Part shown: piece after piece, positions 50,814 through 60,182 of the stretch
How the letters are laid out: the number at the start of each line of letters is the position of its first letter
How positions within the stretch are numbered: the stretch's first letter is position 1
NCBI RefSeq assembly: GCF_003025035.1
Contig: NZ_PYJN01000013.1
Coordinates: 558,001-622,000, forward strand
Origin: Rhizobium sp. SEMIA4064
Lineage (GTDB): Bacteria > Pseudomonadota > Alphaproteobacteria > Rhizobiales > Rhizobiaceae
Length of the DNA: 64,000 bases
Direction: 5' to 3'
The notes under the pieces: generated by a model
Databases searched by the model: none
Told to the model about the DNA's origin: nothing
Seen by the model: only the letters and a program-made list of their open reading frames with translations
Made by a program: the position numbers and the translations under genes

Positions 50814-51386
50814 TCAGCCATCTCCTGAATCATGCAAGTCGGCTCCGCTTTTTGCCGAAGGCGCAATGCCACCAATGCCCATGGGTGAACCGTATGTTGC
50901 CAATTCCGCGTCTTGCGGAGATGCGTGAACGTCTGCAATGGGCTTGAGTTTTCCTTGGTATCTGAAGGAAATGAGAAAAATATAGATCAATAATAAGAGA
51001 AACGGTGTTGAGCGGACAATGCCGAGCCAAATCTCGGTTGGCGCATACAGAGCTAAGAATGCGTCTAGCGTTGCTAACACCAATGCCCAGGCAAAAAGCA
51101 TCAAGTAGATTTCGCGCCACACCTCATCCGCAAATAATGAGCTTTTCTCGAACAATATTGTTCTGGCAAGGGATCTCCAGAAGGCAAGCATGAGGAAGAT
51201 CAGTGCGAAATATGTGGCTCGCAAGACCGGTTCGAGCTTTATGCCGAATTCCGTAAGTCCGAAGAAGTGTTGAAATATCTGATCTGGAGCGCCGTTAAAT
51301 ATTACTCCTCCAATGAGTACGATCTGAAAAACTCTCCACAGTATCGACAGCGACGCTTTTGCATAGCGTCTGAAAAATGTGATCAA
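50814..51386 (-). CDS. Hypothetical four-helix membrane protein
   Basis: Protein of 190 residues with about four membrane segments (near residues 11-30, 55-75, 92-112 and 123-143) and a polar C-terminal tail of about 45 residues. No family is recognised. The start is a TTG with GGAG 9 bases upstream. It lies 38 bases downstream of the ABC exporter genes on the same strand, so it may be co-transcribed with them. Base composition is somewhat AT richer than its neighbours. Confidence 0.7.
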   Translation of the reverse strand: MITFFRRYAKASLSILWRVFQIVLIGGVIFNGAPDQIFQHFFGLTEFGIKLEPVLRATYFALIFLMLAFWRSLARTILFEKSSLFADEVWREIYLMLFAWALVLATLDAFLALYAPTEIWLGIVRSTPFLLLLIYIFLISFRYQGKLKPIADVHASPQDAELATYGSPMGIGGIAPSAKSGADLHDSGDG

Positions 51387-51424
51387 CTCTTAAATCTCCA
51401 TGTGTTCGGTTTTAAAAGGAATTG

Positions 51425-53326
51425 CTAGGTACGCGATTCCACTGGCACAGATGCCACGACTTCCTCTTCGGGAATATCGTCGAACGAGGCGTAGTTGAGA
51501 TTATAGAGCTTCGAATAGAGCTTGCCGTTGGCCATGAGCTGATTGTGATTGCCGCTCTCGATCAACTGGCCGTTCTGCAGCACGATGATCCGATCAGCCT
51601 CGCGGATGGTGGCGAGGCGATGGGCAATGACGAGGCCGGTGCGTCCCTCGAGCAGCTTCACCAGCGCCTTCTGGATCAGCATTTCGGTGTAACTGTCGAT
51701 ATTCGCTGTGGCTTCGTCGAGCACGAGTATTTTCGCGTCGGCGATGAGGGCGCGCGCAAAGCTGACGAGCTGGCGCTGGCCGAGCGACAGGCCACCGCCA
51801 CGCTCGCCGAGAACGGTGTCGTAGCCGTCGGCAAGCCGCATGATGAACTCATGCGCGCCCACTGCCTTTGCAGCCTCGATGATCTCCTCACGCGTCGCCT
51901 CGGCTTTGTTGTAGCGAATGTTCTCCAGCACGGTGCCCGTGAATAGGAATGGCTCTTGCAGCACCATGGCGATCTGTCGGCCAAGCGAATCCTGGGTGAG
52001 GGAGCGCACGTCATGGCCGCCAACGAGCACCTGTCCCTGCTGCACGTCGTAGAAACGATGGATCAGGGCCATGGAGCTTGACTTGCCTGAGCCGGTCGGC
52101 CCGATCAGCGCCACGGTCTCACCGGGATTGACCTTGAAGCTGACATTCTTCAGCACCGGATGCTTCGAATTATAGCCGAAGACGACATCGCGGAATTCGA
52201 CCGAGCCGTCCATATCAGACGACAGCACCTTGGCATCAGGCGCATCCTGGATGTCGATCGGCACGTCAAGCACATCCGTCAGCCGCTGGCCGGAGGCCAT
52301 GGCGCGCTGCATGACGGAATATTGCATGGTGAGCGAGCGGATAGGGTCGAAGAAGCGCTGAATGTAGAACAGGAAGGCGACCATGACGCCGACATCGAGC
52401 CGATGGTTCAGTACCATCGACCCGCCAACGATGATGACGATGGCCATGGCCATGCCCGTCAGCGTATCGACGATCGGCACCATGATCTGTGCGTATCTCG
52501 CCGCAGTCAGATGCGCCTTGAGATTGGTATAGGCCTTATCGTCGAAGAGGCCGAAATTGACGCTCTGCCGGTGCATGCCTTGAACGGCGCGTACGCCGTG
52601 GATCGCCTCGGCCAATGCGCCGCTGGTGACGGAATTTGTCTCGTGCGCGTTCATGAAAGCGACACGCGCCTTCGGCAGCCAGAAAAGACGGACAACGAAG
52701 AGGATAGGCATGACCGACAGCGTCAGCAGACCAAGCCGGAAATCGAGCAACAGCATGACGACGATGATGCCGAAGAGCAGGGCAATATCGCCGACGGAAA
52801 GCACTGATGTTTCAAGGAATTCCTGCATGGAGTTGACGTCGCCCTGCAGGCGTGACATCAGCCGCCCGACCTCGGTCTTGTCCATGAAGGAGAGCGATAT
52901 CCGCTGAATATGCGCGAACATCGCCCGGCGGATATCGAAGAGCACTTCTTCCGCTACCTCGCCGACAAAGGTCTCCTGCACGTAGCTTGCAGCGTAGTTG
53001 ACGAGAATAGCTGCGGCGAAGATCGCCAAGGCCAGCCAAAGTGCCGAATAATTGACAGCGCCAGCCGCCATCCCATGGTCGATCGCATAGCGGATAACGA
53101 GCGGGATGATGATCTGCGACCCGGTGAAGAGAAGCACGGCGCCGACCGAGATGTAGATCTGGCGGCGATAGGGGCCGACGAAGCTCCAAATGCGGCGGAT
53201 GATCTTGCCATCGAAGACCTTGCCGAAAATCTCTTCCTCGACGCGATGGGAGCCGACCACGGCGCGGGGAGGGCGCCGCCCGTCCTCGCGCACGTCGTTG
53301 CGCTCGGTTTCCATGGTTTCCGACAT
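51425..53326 (-). CDS. ABC exporter half, ATP-binding/permease, canonical Walker B
   Basis: Half-transporter of 633 residues: six membrane helices (about residues 50-345) followed by an ATP-binding domain (about 380-615). Motifs are Walker A GPTGSGKSSS, signature LSLGQRQLVS (a variant of LSGGQ) and Walker B LVLDEATANID with the catalytic Glu. Its stop is followed by the 190-residue membrane protein gene, and its start is two bases after the stop of the other half, so the two form a heterodimer of the BmrCD / YheHI / MdlAB type. The substrate is unknown; multidrug or lipid export are possible. Confidence 0.9.
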   Translation of the reverse strand: MSETMETERNDVREDGRRPPRAVVGSHRVEEEIFGKVFDGKIIRRIWSFVGPYRRQIYISVGAVLLFTGSQIIIPLVIRYAIDHGMAAGAVNYSALWLALAIFAAAILVNYAASYVQETFVGEVAEEVLFDIRRAMFAHIQRISLSFMDKTEVGRLMSRLQGDVNSMQEFLETSVLSVGDIALLFGIIVVMLLLDFRLGLLTLSVMPILFVVRLFWLPKARVAFMNAHETNSVTSGALAEAIHGVRAVQGMHRQSVNFGLFDDKAYTNLKAHLTAARYAQIMVPIVDTLTGMAMAIVIIVGGSMVLNHRLDVGVMVAFLFYIQRFFDPIRSLTMQYSVMQRAMASGQRLTDVLDVPIDIQDAPDAKVLSSDMDGSVEFRDVVFGYNSKHPVLKNVSFKVNPGETVALIGPTGSGKSSSMALIHRFYDVQQGQVLVGGHDVRSLTQDSLGRQIAMVLQEPFLFTGTVLENIRYNKAEATREEIIEAAKAVGAHEFIMRLADGYDTVLGERGGGLSLGQRQLVSFARALIADAKILVLDEATANIDSYTEMLIQKALVKLLEGRTGLVIAHRLATIREADRIIVLQNGQLIESGNHNQLMANGKLYSKLYNLNYASFDDIPEEEVVASVPVESRT

Positions 53327-53328
53327 TG

Positions 53329-55218
53329 TCAGGCCTTCCTTTTCGCCTCGGCGACCCTGTCGCTAGACACTTTCGCGTCGTCGTCGTCCGGGCGAACCTG
53401 CAGGTCGTACAGCGCCTTGTACCGTCCCCCGGCGGCCAAAAGCTGCTCATGGGTTCCGCGCTCGACAATCTCACCGTCTTCGATAAACAGGATCTGGTCG
53501 GCATGCATCAGCGAGCTCAGCCGATGGGCGACAATGAGGGTCACCCGGTCGCGGGCAAAACGCTTCATGGCGCTGCGGATGCGTTGCTCGGTTGCCGCGT
53601 CGATCGCCGCGGTGGAATCGTCGAACACCATCACTGCCGGCTTCAGCATCAGCGTACGCGCGATCGTCAAACGCTGGCGTTGGCCACCGGAAAGCGACAC
53701 GCCGCGTTCGCCGACGACGGTGGTATAGCCGGCCGGCAGGCCGAGAATATAGTTGTGCAGTTGTGCGGATTCGGCGGCGCGCTCGATGCGCTGTTCCTTC
53801 GCCCAGGGATCGCCATAGGCGATATTGTTTTCGATGCTGGTGGTGAACAGGAAGGAGTCCTGCTGCACGACGGCAACCGACTGGCGCAGCGATTGCAGCG
53901 TCGCCTTGCGGATGTCCTGGCCATCGATAGTGATGCGGCCGGATGTGACGTCATAGAAGCGCGGAATCAGGTGGGCAATGGTGGATTTGCCGCTGCCGGG
54001 TGGGCCGACGATGCCGATCGTCTCGCCGCGCCGCGCCTCGAAGCTGATATTCCTGAGGACGGGGCGCTTTTCCGGGCCGGGATAGGTGAAGCCGACATTT
54101 TCGAAGCGCAGAACGCCGTCCTTGACGACAAGCGGCTTGGCGTCCGGAGCATCCTTGATGGCGATGTCGAGGTCGAGCAGAGCGAACAGCCGCGACCCGC
54201 AGGTCGAAGCGCGGGCAAATGCGTTGACCATCAGGCCGAGCTGGCGCACCGGCATCTGCAGAATGGTCATGAAGGTCAGGAATGAGGCGAGGGTACCGAC
54301 GCTAATCTCGCCCGCAATCACCTTGCTGCCGCCGACCCACAATATGAGGCCCATGGCTGCGAAAAAGGAAAAGTTCATGGCGCTGGTATTGGCGACGCGG
54401 ATGCCGACGCGTTTGTGGGCGAGGGTAAGCGCATTGTGCGACGCCCTGTCGAACTTCATCAGTTCATGGGCCTGTGCGGCGAACGCGCGCACGACGCGAA
54501 TGCCGCCAAGGTTCTCTTCCATCACGCGGGTCAGCACCGAAAGCCGTTCCTGGAGGTCGAGCCAGGTCGCACGCAATCTTAGCTGCGTCACGGAGGAGCG
54601 CCAGGCAACGAAGGGCACGAAGCTCAGTGCCAGAAGCCCAAGCAGGACATCCGTCGACAGCAGCATATAGGCGCCAACGCCGATCAGCATGGTGAGCAGT
54701 ATCATGCGTACCAGCGCCGTCGAAAAATACATGCGCACGCCTTCGAGATCCAAAAGGCCGACGGTGATGAGATCGCCCGAATGCACCTTGTCGTGGAAGC
54801 TGAAGGAGAGCTGCTGGATCTTTTCGTAGCAAGCGAGCCGCAACTCATAGCCCATATGGTGCCCGACAGATTCGCTGTAATAGTTCTGCACCATCGTGAA
54901 AAGGCCACGCATGATGCTGACGACCAGCAGAAGCAAAGCGGTGGTCACCAGCGCGTTTTCCGCGAGCTGGCCGGCCGCGCCGCCGGCAATCACCGTTTGC
55001 GTCTGGTCTACTGCACGGCCGAGCAGGCGTGGGATCAGGAGCTGAAGCGTCGCCGCAACGAACGTCGAGCCGATCGCCAGACCGGTTTGCCAGGGATGGC
55101 GTAGCGTCATATGCGTGATCCGCACGATGGTGGAGAGACCTCGACCCCAACCAGCCGCATTGACATGCGCCAACGAAGCCAATGGCTTCGCCGCGCTTCT
55201 TGATGAATCGCTGCTCAC
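53329..55218 (-). CDS. ABC exporter half, ATP-binding/permease, degenerate Walker B
   Basis: Partner half-transporter of 629 residues with the same layout: membrane domain about residues 40-330 and ATP-binding domain about 365-600. It has Walker A GPPGSGKST and a perfect LSGGQRQRL signature, but Walker B reads VMVFDDSTAAID, with Asp in place of the catalytic Glu. Together with the LSLGQ signature of the partner this predicts one degenerate and one active ATP site, the hallmark of heterodimeric exporters. It is the first gene of a minus-strand unit of two or three genes. Confidence 0.9.
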   Translation of the reverse strand: MSSDSSRSAAKPLASLAHVNAAGWGRGLSTIVRITHMTLRHPWQTGLAIGSTFVAATLQLLIPRLLGRAVDQTQTVIAGGAAGQLAENALVTTALLLLVVSIMRGLFTMVQNYYSESVGHHMGYELRLACYEKIQQLSFSFHDKVHSGDLITVGLLDLEGVRMYFSTALVRMILLTMLIGVGAYMLLSTDVLLGLLALSFVPFVAWRSSVTQLRLRATWLDLQERLSVLTRVMEENLGGIRVVRAFAAQAHELMKFDRASHNALTLAHKRVGIRVANTSAMNFSFFAAMGLILWVGGSKVIAGEISVGTLASFLTFMTILQMPVRQLGLMVNAFARASTCGSRLFALLDLDIAIKDAPDAKPLVVKDGVLRFENVGFTYPGPEKRPVLRNISFEARRGETIGIVGPPGSGKSTIAHLIPRFYDVTSGRITIDGQDIRKATLQSLRQSVAVVQQDSFLFTTSIENNIAYGDPWAKEQRIERAAESAQLHNYILGLPAGYTTVVGERGVSLSGGQRQRLTIARTLMLKPAVMVFDDSTAAIDAATEQRIRSAMKRFARDRVTLIVAHRLSSLMHADQILFIEDGEIVERGTHEQLLAAGGRYKALYDLQVRPDDDDAKVSSDRVAEAKRKA

Positions 55219-55539
55219 GCTCTTATCCAGGCATTTTTGAACGAGGCGGGCCCGAAATCGGGTTCGGATCGCAAAGGGAACATTGGTAGGACGAATGTCG
55301 CCGATTCCAGCCCGTCATTCAAGAGTCAATTGGTCACAAGTGCCACCTGGGCGTTAGATTGCGTGTTCGGTGATGAGGGTGTTCGGCTATGCCGCGGCGC
55401 CGCGAATTTGCGCTCGGACATGGGGCTAGCGCGGCAGGGATTGCCGACGAAGAGTTTCAGACAAAATTCCAAGCTCCTGTCGGTTTCACCCGAGGAGAAA
55501 CGTCCTCGGATCGACAAACCCAAATCCAAGGAGAACATC
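55219..55539. other. Divergent gene-free region
   Basis: This 321-base gap between the exporter and the RibD-like reductase gene should hold both promoters. An in-frame extension of the reductase reading frame covers it but has no family similarity and lacks a ribosome site. Nothing else is recognised. Confidence 0.5.
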
Positions 55540-56199
55540 ATGCGCAGGATCATCGCAGCCACATTCGTCAGCCTCGACGGCGTCATGCAGGCGCCGGGCG
55601 CTCCGGAAGAAGATCCAACCGGCGGCGGATTCCAGTTCGGCGGCTGGACGTTCCACTATTTCGACGAAGCAACAGGTGCGGCCTTGGATCAGATATTCGA
55701 CAAGCCGTTCGATCTGCTGCTTGGCCGCAAGACCTACGACATTTTTGCCGCACATTGGCCCTATGCCGGCGAAGACGATCCCATCGCCGTGTTGTTCAAC
55801 AAGGTCACAAAATATGTTGCGACCCGCGGCGACACCGCACTTGACTGGAATAACAGTCGATCACTCGGCACTGACGTTCCGGCAGCGCTGACCGAGCTTA
55901 AGAAAGGCGAGGGGCCGGATCTTCTGATCCAGGGGAGCAGCGATCTCATTCAGACCTTGCTTCGCCACGGATTGATCGATGAATACACCGTGCTGATCTT
56001 CCCTCTGCTGCTCGGCAAGGGCAAAAAGCTTTTCGGCGAAGGAACGGTTCCGGCCGCGCTGAAACTCATCCGCTCCCAATCCTTTCCGAGCGGCGTCATC
56101 ATGGCAACTTATCAGCCGGCCGGCGATATCAAGACCGGTTCCTTTGCCCTTAAGGACCCGTCCGAGGCCGAGCTTCGGCGCCGAGAAAGCTTGAAGTAG
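55540..56199 (+). CDS. Dihydrofolate reductase / RibD C-terminal family protein
   Basis: Reductase-fold protein of 219 residues, of the RibD_C / YyaP-like group. The start MRRIIAATFVSLDGVMQAPGA is typical, followed by FDLLLGRKTYDIFAAHWPY near residue 60 and DLLIQGSSDLIQTLLRHGLIDEY near 125, which form the NADPH-binding core. AAGGAG lies 6 bases before the ATG at 55540. These proteins are named after folate or riboflavin enzymes but usually have no proven activity. Confidence 0.88.
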   Translation: MRRIIAATFVSLDGVMQAPGAPEEDPTGGGFQFGGWTFHYFDEATGAALDQIFDKPFDLLLGRKTYDIFAAHWPYAGEDDPIAVLFNKVTKYVATRGDTALDWNNSRSLGTDVPAALTELKKGEGPDLLIQGSSDLIQTLLRHGLIDEYTVLIFPLLLGKGKKLFGEGTVPAALKLIRSQSFPSGVIMATYQPAGDIKTGSFALKDPSEAELRRRESLK

Positions 56200-56449
56200 C
56201 CGGCCAATGACTCGGGATCCCGCCAGCCCTACGTCCGTCGGGCATGGCGGGGTGACCGGAATATTCGGCAACGACTGGAATGGCGTTTGATCCGGCACGC
56301 GACGGACGGCAAGGGGCGGATTTTGCCGTACTTCAGCCGGAAACATCGGTGATGACGATGCGGCCTGCCACTTCCACCGCATTTTCGCCAGCCACGGCAT
56401 TGCGGTCGTCTTTCGCCTCTCGCAACCCGAACCATTCCGGAGAACATTT

Positions 56450-57526
56450 ATGACAGACGCCGCAGCATCCTCGAAACTGCGCATCGCCTTGCTTTTCGGC
56501 GGGCGCTCCGCCGAGCACGCAGTCTCGGTGCTGTCTGGGACGAATGTCATGCGTGCTCTGCAGCCCGCCAAATATGATGCCGTGCCTATCTTCGTCACCC
56601 GCGAGGGCAAGTGGCTCTTGAGCTCCTTCGAAGACGGCAAACTATCGACGCCGGAGAGCGGGACGGAGGTTTGCCTTGTGCCCGGTGGACGCGGACGAAT
56701 GATTGCGCTTCCGGCCGCCGACAGCGCCTACGAAATGCCGAAGATCGATATCCTGTTTCCTGTCCTGCATGGACCGCATGGCGAGGATGGTTCGGCCCAG
56801 GGACTTGCGGAAGTCGCCCGTGTGCCGCTGGTGGGCTGCGGCATTCTCGGCTCTGCCGCAGCTCTGGACAAGGACATCGCCAAGCGGCTCCTGAAGGAGG
56901 TGGGGCTGGCGACAGCGCATTCCGTCACCATTCTAGAAGACAGCCGGCCCTCCTTCGCTGATCTGGAACGCAGCCTCGGGCTACCCGTCTTCATCAAACC
57001 GGCGCGGCAGGGGTCCTCTGTTGGCGTCAGCAAGGTTACGACGGCCGGCGAGTATGAAGCGGCGCTGGTTGAAGGCTTCAAGCATGACCGCAAGCTGCTT
57101 GCGGAGGAGTTCATCCGCGGCCGCGAGATCGAGTGCAGTGTGCTCGAGGATACGGCAGGCAATCTCTTCGTTTCGCGTCCCGGCGAAATCGTGCCGGCGG
57201 AAAGCCACGGTTTCTACAGCTACGACGCAAAGTATATCGACGAGAAAGGTGCGGCTTTGAAAGTGCCGGCCGAGCTGCCGGAGGAGCTCGAGCGCCGGAT
57301 CCGTGAGATGGCTGGCAGGGCTTTTCGGGCCGTTGGCTGCGATGGCATGGCGCGCGTTGATTTCTTCCTGACCGCGGACATGCAGTTTCTCATCAACGAG
57401 CTGAACACGATCCCTGGATTTACCGATATCAGCATGTATTCCAAAGCCATGGCAGCGAGCGGCGTCAGCTACGCTGAAACCATCGACCGGCTTGTGGCGC
57501 ACGGGCTCGCACGCGCCGCTCGATAA
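56450..57526 (+). CDS. ddl: D-alanine--D-alanine ligase
   Basis: Joins two D-Ala for the peptidoglycan stem peptide; 358 residues, ATP-grasp fold. Visible elements are LLFGGRSAEHAVSVLSG at the start, KPARQGSSVGVSKV near residue 184 (omega-loop Ser), the ATP-grasp segment EEFIRGREIECSVLED, YSYDAKY near 260 and the metal-site NELNTIPGFT near 320. CCGGAGA precedes the ATG. It is not in a mur/fts cell-division cluster, so it could be a second, DdlA-type copy; that needs the rest of the genome. An 9-base-arm hairpin at 57540-57571 follows the gene without a T tract. Confidence 0.93.
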   Translation: MTDAAASSKLRIALLFGGRSAEHAVSVLSGTNVMRALQPAKYDAVPIFVTREGKWLLSSFEDGKLSTPESGTEVCLVPGGRGRMIALPAADSAYEMPKIDILFPVLHGPHGEDGSAQGLAEVARVPLVGCGILGSAAALDKDIAKRLLKEVGLATAHSVTILEDSRPSFADLERSLGLPVFIKPARQGSSVGVSKVTTAGEYEAALVEGFKHDRKLLAEEFIRGREIECSVLEDTAGNLFVSRPGEIVPAESHGFYSYDAKYIDEKGAALKVPAELPEELERRIREMAGRAFRAVGCDGMARVDFFLTADMQFLINELNTIPGFTDISMYSKAMAASGVSYAETIDRLVAHGLARAAR

Positions 57527-57873
57527 GCATGGCGCCGTGCCGCCGCAAATCCTCTGAATTTCTTGCGGCGGTTGACAATCAATGGGCGAAAAAAGGCTCG
57601 AAATGCCTATCTTGGAGGGTAGGGGATCGGGTTCCCTCGTACAAATGTGCGGTCTTATATTGACTGTGGAACCCCTTCATTTCACTGCGCTTATGGCGCC
57701 CCGATAGGATCAACGCCGTACAATGAATGCACAACGGGCTGGGATATCTGGTTCTAGTTGTGTTATCCTCCAAATACCAAGGATCCATCTACCGTTGGCT
57801 GCAACTGGTCTGATGCCCCTTAAGGACCTTGGAAATACCTGGACGCATTAGGTCAAGCTGGGAGGAAACCGGG
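57527..57873. other. Gene-free stretch between ddl and the methyltransferase gene
   Basis: This 347-base region starts with a hairpin (CCGCCGCAA, TTGCGGCGG at 57540-57571) and otherwise shows no gene, repeat or RNA. It probably contains the promoter of the methyltransferase gene; a TTGACA at 57572 has no clear -10 partner. Confidence 0.45.
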
Positions 57874-58614
57874 ATGACCCATGATGCGCGTTTGACGCGT
57901 GAGCGCGACTTTCACAATGAACGCTTTGGTGCTGTTGAAGAACGCAAGCAGGACTCGTTCTATTTCGCCGCCCAGCCCGCTATGGACGCCTATTGGCGGC
58001 TGGCCAGGGCCGCTTGCCCGGGAAGAGAAGTACTGGAATACGGATGCTCAAACGGTATGAGCAGCATCGGTCTCGCTCGTTTCGCCAAGCGGATCACCGG
58101 TATCGACATTTCGGATGTCGCTGTTCAGCAGGCCACGAATGCGGCGGTTCGCCGTGGAATCAGCAACGTGACGTTCCAGGTCGACAATGCGGAGAACATG
58201 AATCTGCCATCAGCGGGTTTCGACGTCGTCTTCGGTAGCGGTATCCTGCACCATCTCGTCCTGGAAAAAGCGCTTGGCGAAGTCCGACGCGTGCTGCGCC
58301 CGGGCGGCAAGGCCTTCTTCTTTGAGCCACTCGGCCATAACCCTGTGATCAATCTCTATCGCAATTGGACGCCCACGGCGCGCACCGTCGACGAACACCC
58401 ATTGTTGAAATCCGACTTCGAGATCGTGCGCAAACATTTCTCGAATTGCGATTTGGAATTCTTTGCGCTTGCTACGCTTGCCTCCATTCCGTTTCGCAGA
58501 AGCCCGCTCGGCGCCGCGATCCGGGCGGTCGGCAAGCAGATCGACATGCCGCTGCTGAAAATCCCCGGCGCCAAATGGCAGGCCTGGATTGTCGTTATGG
58601 CCTTGGAAGCATAA
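57874..58614 (+). CDS. Class I SAM-dependent methyltransferase
   Basis: Protein of 246 residues with a Rossmann methyltransferase core. Motif I is VLEYGCSNGMSSIGLA near residue 53, motif II is ITGIDISDVAVQQA, and the post-motif segments FDVVFGSGILHHL and VLRPGGKAFFFEPLGHNP are typical of the Methyltransf_11/25 family. The gene has GGGAGG 9 bases before the ATG at 57874; an in-frame start 15 codons earlier was rejected. The acceptor substrate is not known. The C-terminal part after residue 170 has no recognised domain. It stands alone between ddl and the convergent ybaK-like gene. Confidence 0.88.
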   Translation: MTHDARLTRERDFHNERFGAVEERKQDSFYFAAQPAMDAYWRLARAACPGREVLEYGCSNGMSSIGLARFAKRITGIDISDVAVQQATNAAVRRGISNVTFQVDNAENMNLPSAGFDVVFGSGILHHLVLEKALGEVRRVLRPGGKAFFFEPLGHNPVINLYRNWTPTARTVDEHPLLKSDFEIVRKHFSNCDLEFFALATLASIPFRRSPLGAAIRAVGKQIDMPLLKIPGAKWQAWIVVMALEA

Positions 58615-58862
58615 GCGGTCTGCCAAGCGACTGAAGTTCCGACCTGCCGTTACCGTAGCTGCTCAATCAATCTACGAACGTCCGGCGATCGGCGAGGGTT
58701 GGCTGCGAATAACATCAAGACATGCCAAAATCGCTAAAGTGAAGCCATTGAAATCATTGGCATGTCGCACTTGGAAATAGAATGTACCCCGCCACATCTG
58801 AAAGTCACATAAGATAGATTATGGAACTAAAATCCATGTGAAGGAGGCAAGCTAAGCTCGCC

Positions 58863-59354
58863 TCAAACCGCCTTTACGCGGATAATCTGGGCTCCAGTCT
58901 TCTCCGCCAAGGTTTTTGGATCGCAAGCAAAGATGCTGTCCGGCCGTCCTGCTGCGCACCACACTTGGTCGTAGCTCAACAGGCTTTCGTCGATAAAAAC
59001 CGGTAGTTTCACACGATGGCCGATCGGTCCGACGCCGCCGATGGCGAAGCCGGTTTCGTCGCGAACCCGGTCGATGTCAGCGCGCTTCAGGCGCAGTCCG
59101 TAAGTGGTCGCGATATATGCTGTATCGGCATTGTGGGCGCCGGAAACAAGAAGCAGCGTCAGGCCGTGAGTCTCTGCATTGACGAAGACCAGCGATTTGA
59201 CGATCTGGCCAACAGCGCAGCCGGCCGCATTGGCAGCTTCTTCCGCCGTGCGGGTCGATTGCTCCATGCGTTTGATGACGATGTCGAGGCCGAGATCGCG
59301 AGCTGCCAGTTCGACGCGCTCCAGGCTTGAAAGCTTCTTGCTGTCCTCGCTCAT
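58863..59354 (-). CDS. YbaK/EbsC family aminoacyl-tRNA deacylase-like protein
   Basis: Protein of 163 residues of the YbaK/ProX editing family, which removes wrongly attached amino acids from tRNA in trans. The family core is visible as TRTAEEAANAAGCAVGQIVKSLVF near residue 35 (Lys in the pocket) and ETGFAIGGVGPIGHRVKLPVFID near 100. The 3' gene of a minus-strand series with MBL, tatD and metG; it overlaps the MBL gene stop by ATGA. The precise tRNA substrate is not evident. Confidence 0.9.
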   Translation of the reverse strand: MSEDSKKLSSLERVELAARDLGLDIVIKRMEQSTRTAEEAANAAGCAVGQIVKSLVFVNAETHGLTLLLVSGAHNADTAYIATTYGLRLKRADIDRVRDETGFAIGGVGPIGHRVKLPVFIDESLLSYDQVWCAAGRPDSIFACDPKTLAEKTGAQIIRVKAV

Positions 59355-60178
59355 AGATCATCATCCTCCACATCGAGTTCGATCCGCATTTGATCGTAGG
59401 CCGGCTCGACATTGTCGGGTGTTTCAGCAAGCACGGTCGCATAGTCGAGCGGTGTGTGCATATGCGTCAGGATCGCGTGCCGTGGCTGCAGCCGTTCGAT
59501 CCAGGCAAGCGATTGCTCCAGCGAGAGATGGCTCGGGTGTGGCCGGTATTGAAGCGCATCGATGATCAGGACGTCGAGGTTTTGAACTCTCTCGACAGAT
59601 TCCGCCGGGAAGTCACTGATATCGCTACAATAAGCAAGGTTGCCGATGCGAAAGCCAAGCGAGTGGATGTCGCCGTGCTGCTGCTTGTGCGGCCAGAAGG
59701 TGATCGGGCCGCCCGGCCCTTCGACCGTGAAGCTTTTGTCCAGGCTTTCAATGATGATCGGCCGCACGATCGGCGGATAGTTGCTGCCTGGCGGCGTCTC
59801 CAGGCAATAGCCAAAACCCTCACTGATGCGGTCCATGGTCGGCTGATCGGCATAGATCGGAATGCGCTCATGAGAATTGTGGAAGAAGCCGCGCAGGTCG
59901 TCCAGGCCGTGGATATGGTCAGCGTGGGCGTGCGTATAGAGCACTGCGTCGATGGAGCCGACGCCGGCACGGATCATCTGCTCGCGAAAATCCGGCCCGG
60001 TATCGATGACGACAGTGGTAACGCCGCCATCCGGCGCGATCTGCTCAATCATGAAAGCAGCACGCGTACGCCGGTTTTTCGGATTCTTCGGATCGCAAGC
60101 GCCCCAATCGCCGGTGATGCGCGGCACGCCCGGCGACGACGAGCAGCCCAATATGGTGAAGCGCCGCCGATGGGTCAC
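59351..60178 (-). CDS. MBL fold metal-dependent hydrolase, PhnP-like
   Basis: Metallo-beta-lactamase-fold hydrolase of 275 residues. The metal-binding motif HAHADHIHGLDDLRGF is at about residues 78-93. The N-terminus FTILGCSSSPGVPRITGDWG is typical of PhnP-type phosphodiesterases (5-phosphoribosyl 1,2-cyclic phosphate diesterase) and related enzymes. A C-terminal HxH (THMHTPLDY) supplies further ligands. It sits between tatD and the ybaK-like gene, as in many Rhizobiales, and is not linked to phosphonate genes here, so the substrate is uncertain. Confidence 0.9.
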   Translation of the reverse strand: MTHRRRFTILGCSSSPGVPRITGDWGACDPKNPKNRRTRAAFMIEQIAPDGGVTTVVIDTGPDFREQMIRAGVGSIDAVLYTHAHADHIHGLDDLRGFFHNSHERIPIYADQPTMDRISEGFGYCLETPPGSNYPPIVRPIIIESLDKSFTVEGPGGPITFWPHKQQHGDIHSLGFRIGNLAYCSDISDFPAESVERVQNLDVLIIDALQYRPHPSHLSLEQSLAWIERLQPRHAILTHMHTPLDYATVLAETPDNVEPAYDQMRIELDVEDDDL

Positions 60179-60182
60179 GCCG

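Noticed and set aside
55237..55539. 101-codon N-terminal extension of the RibD-like reductase
   Set aside because: The ATG at 55540 has a strong ribosome site and begins the conserved family sequence; the extension has no similarity.
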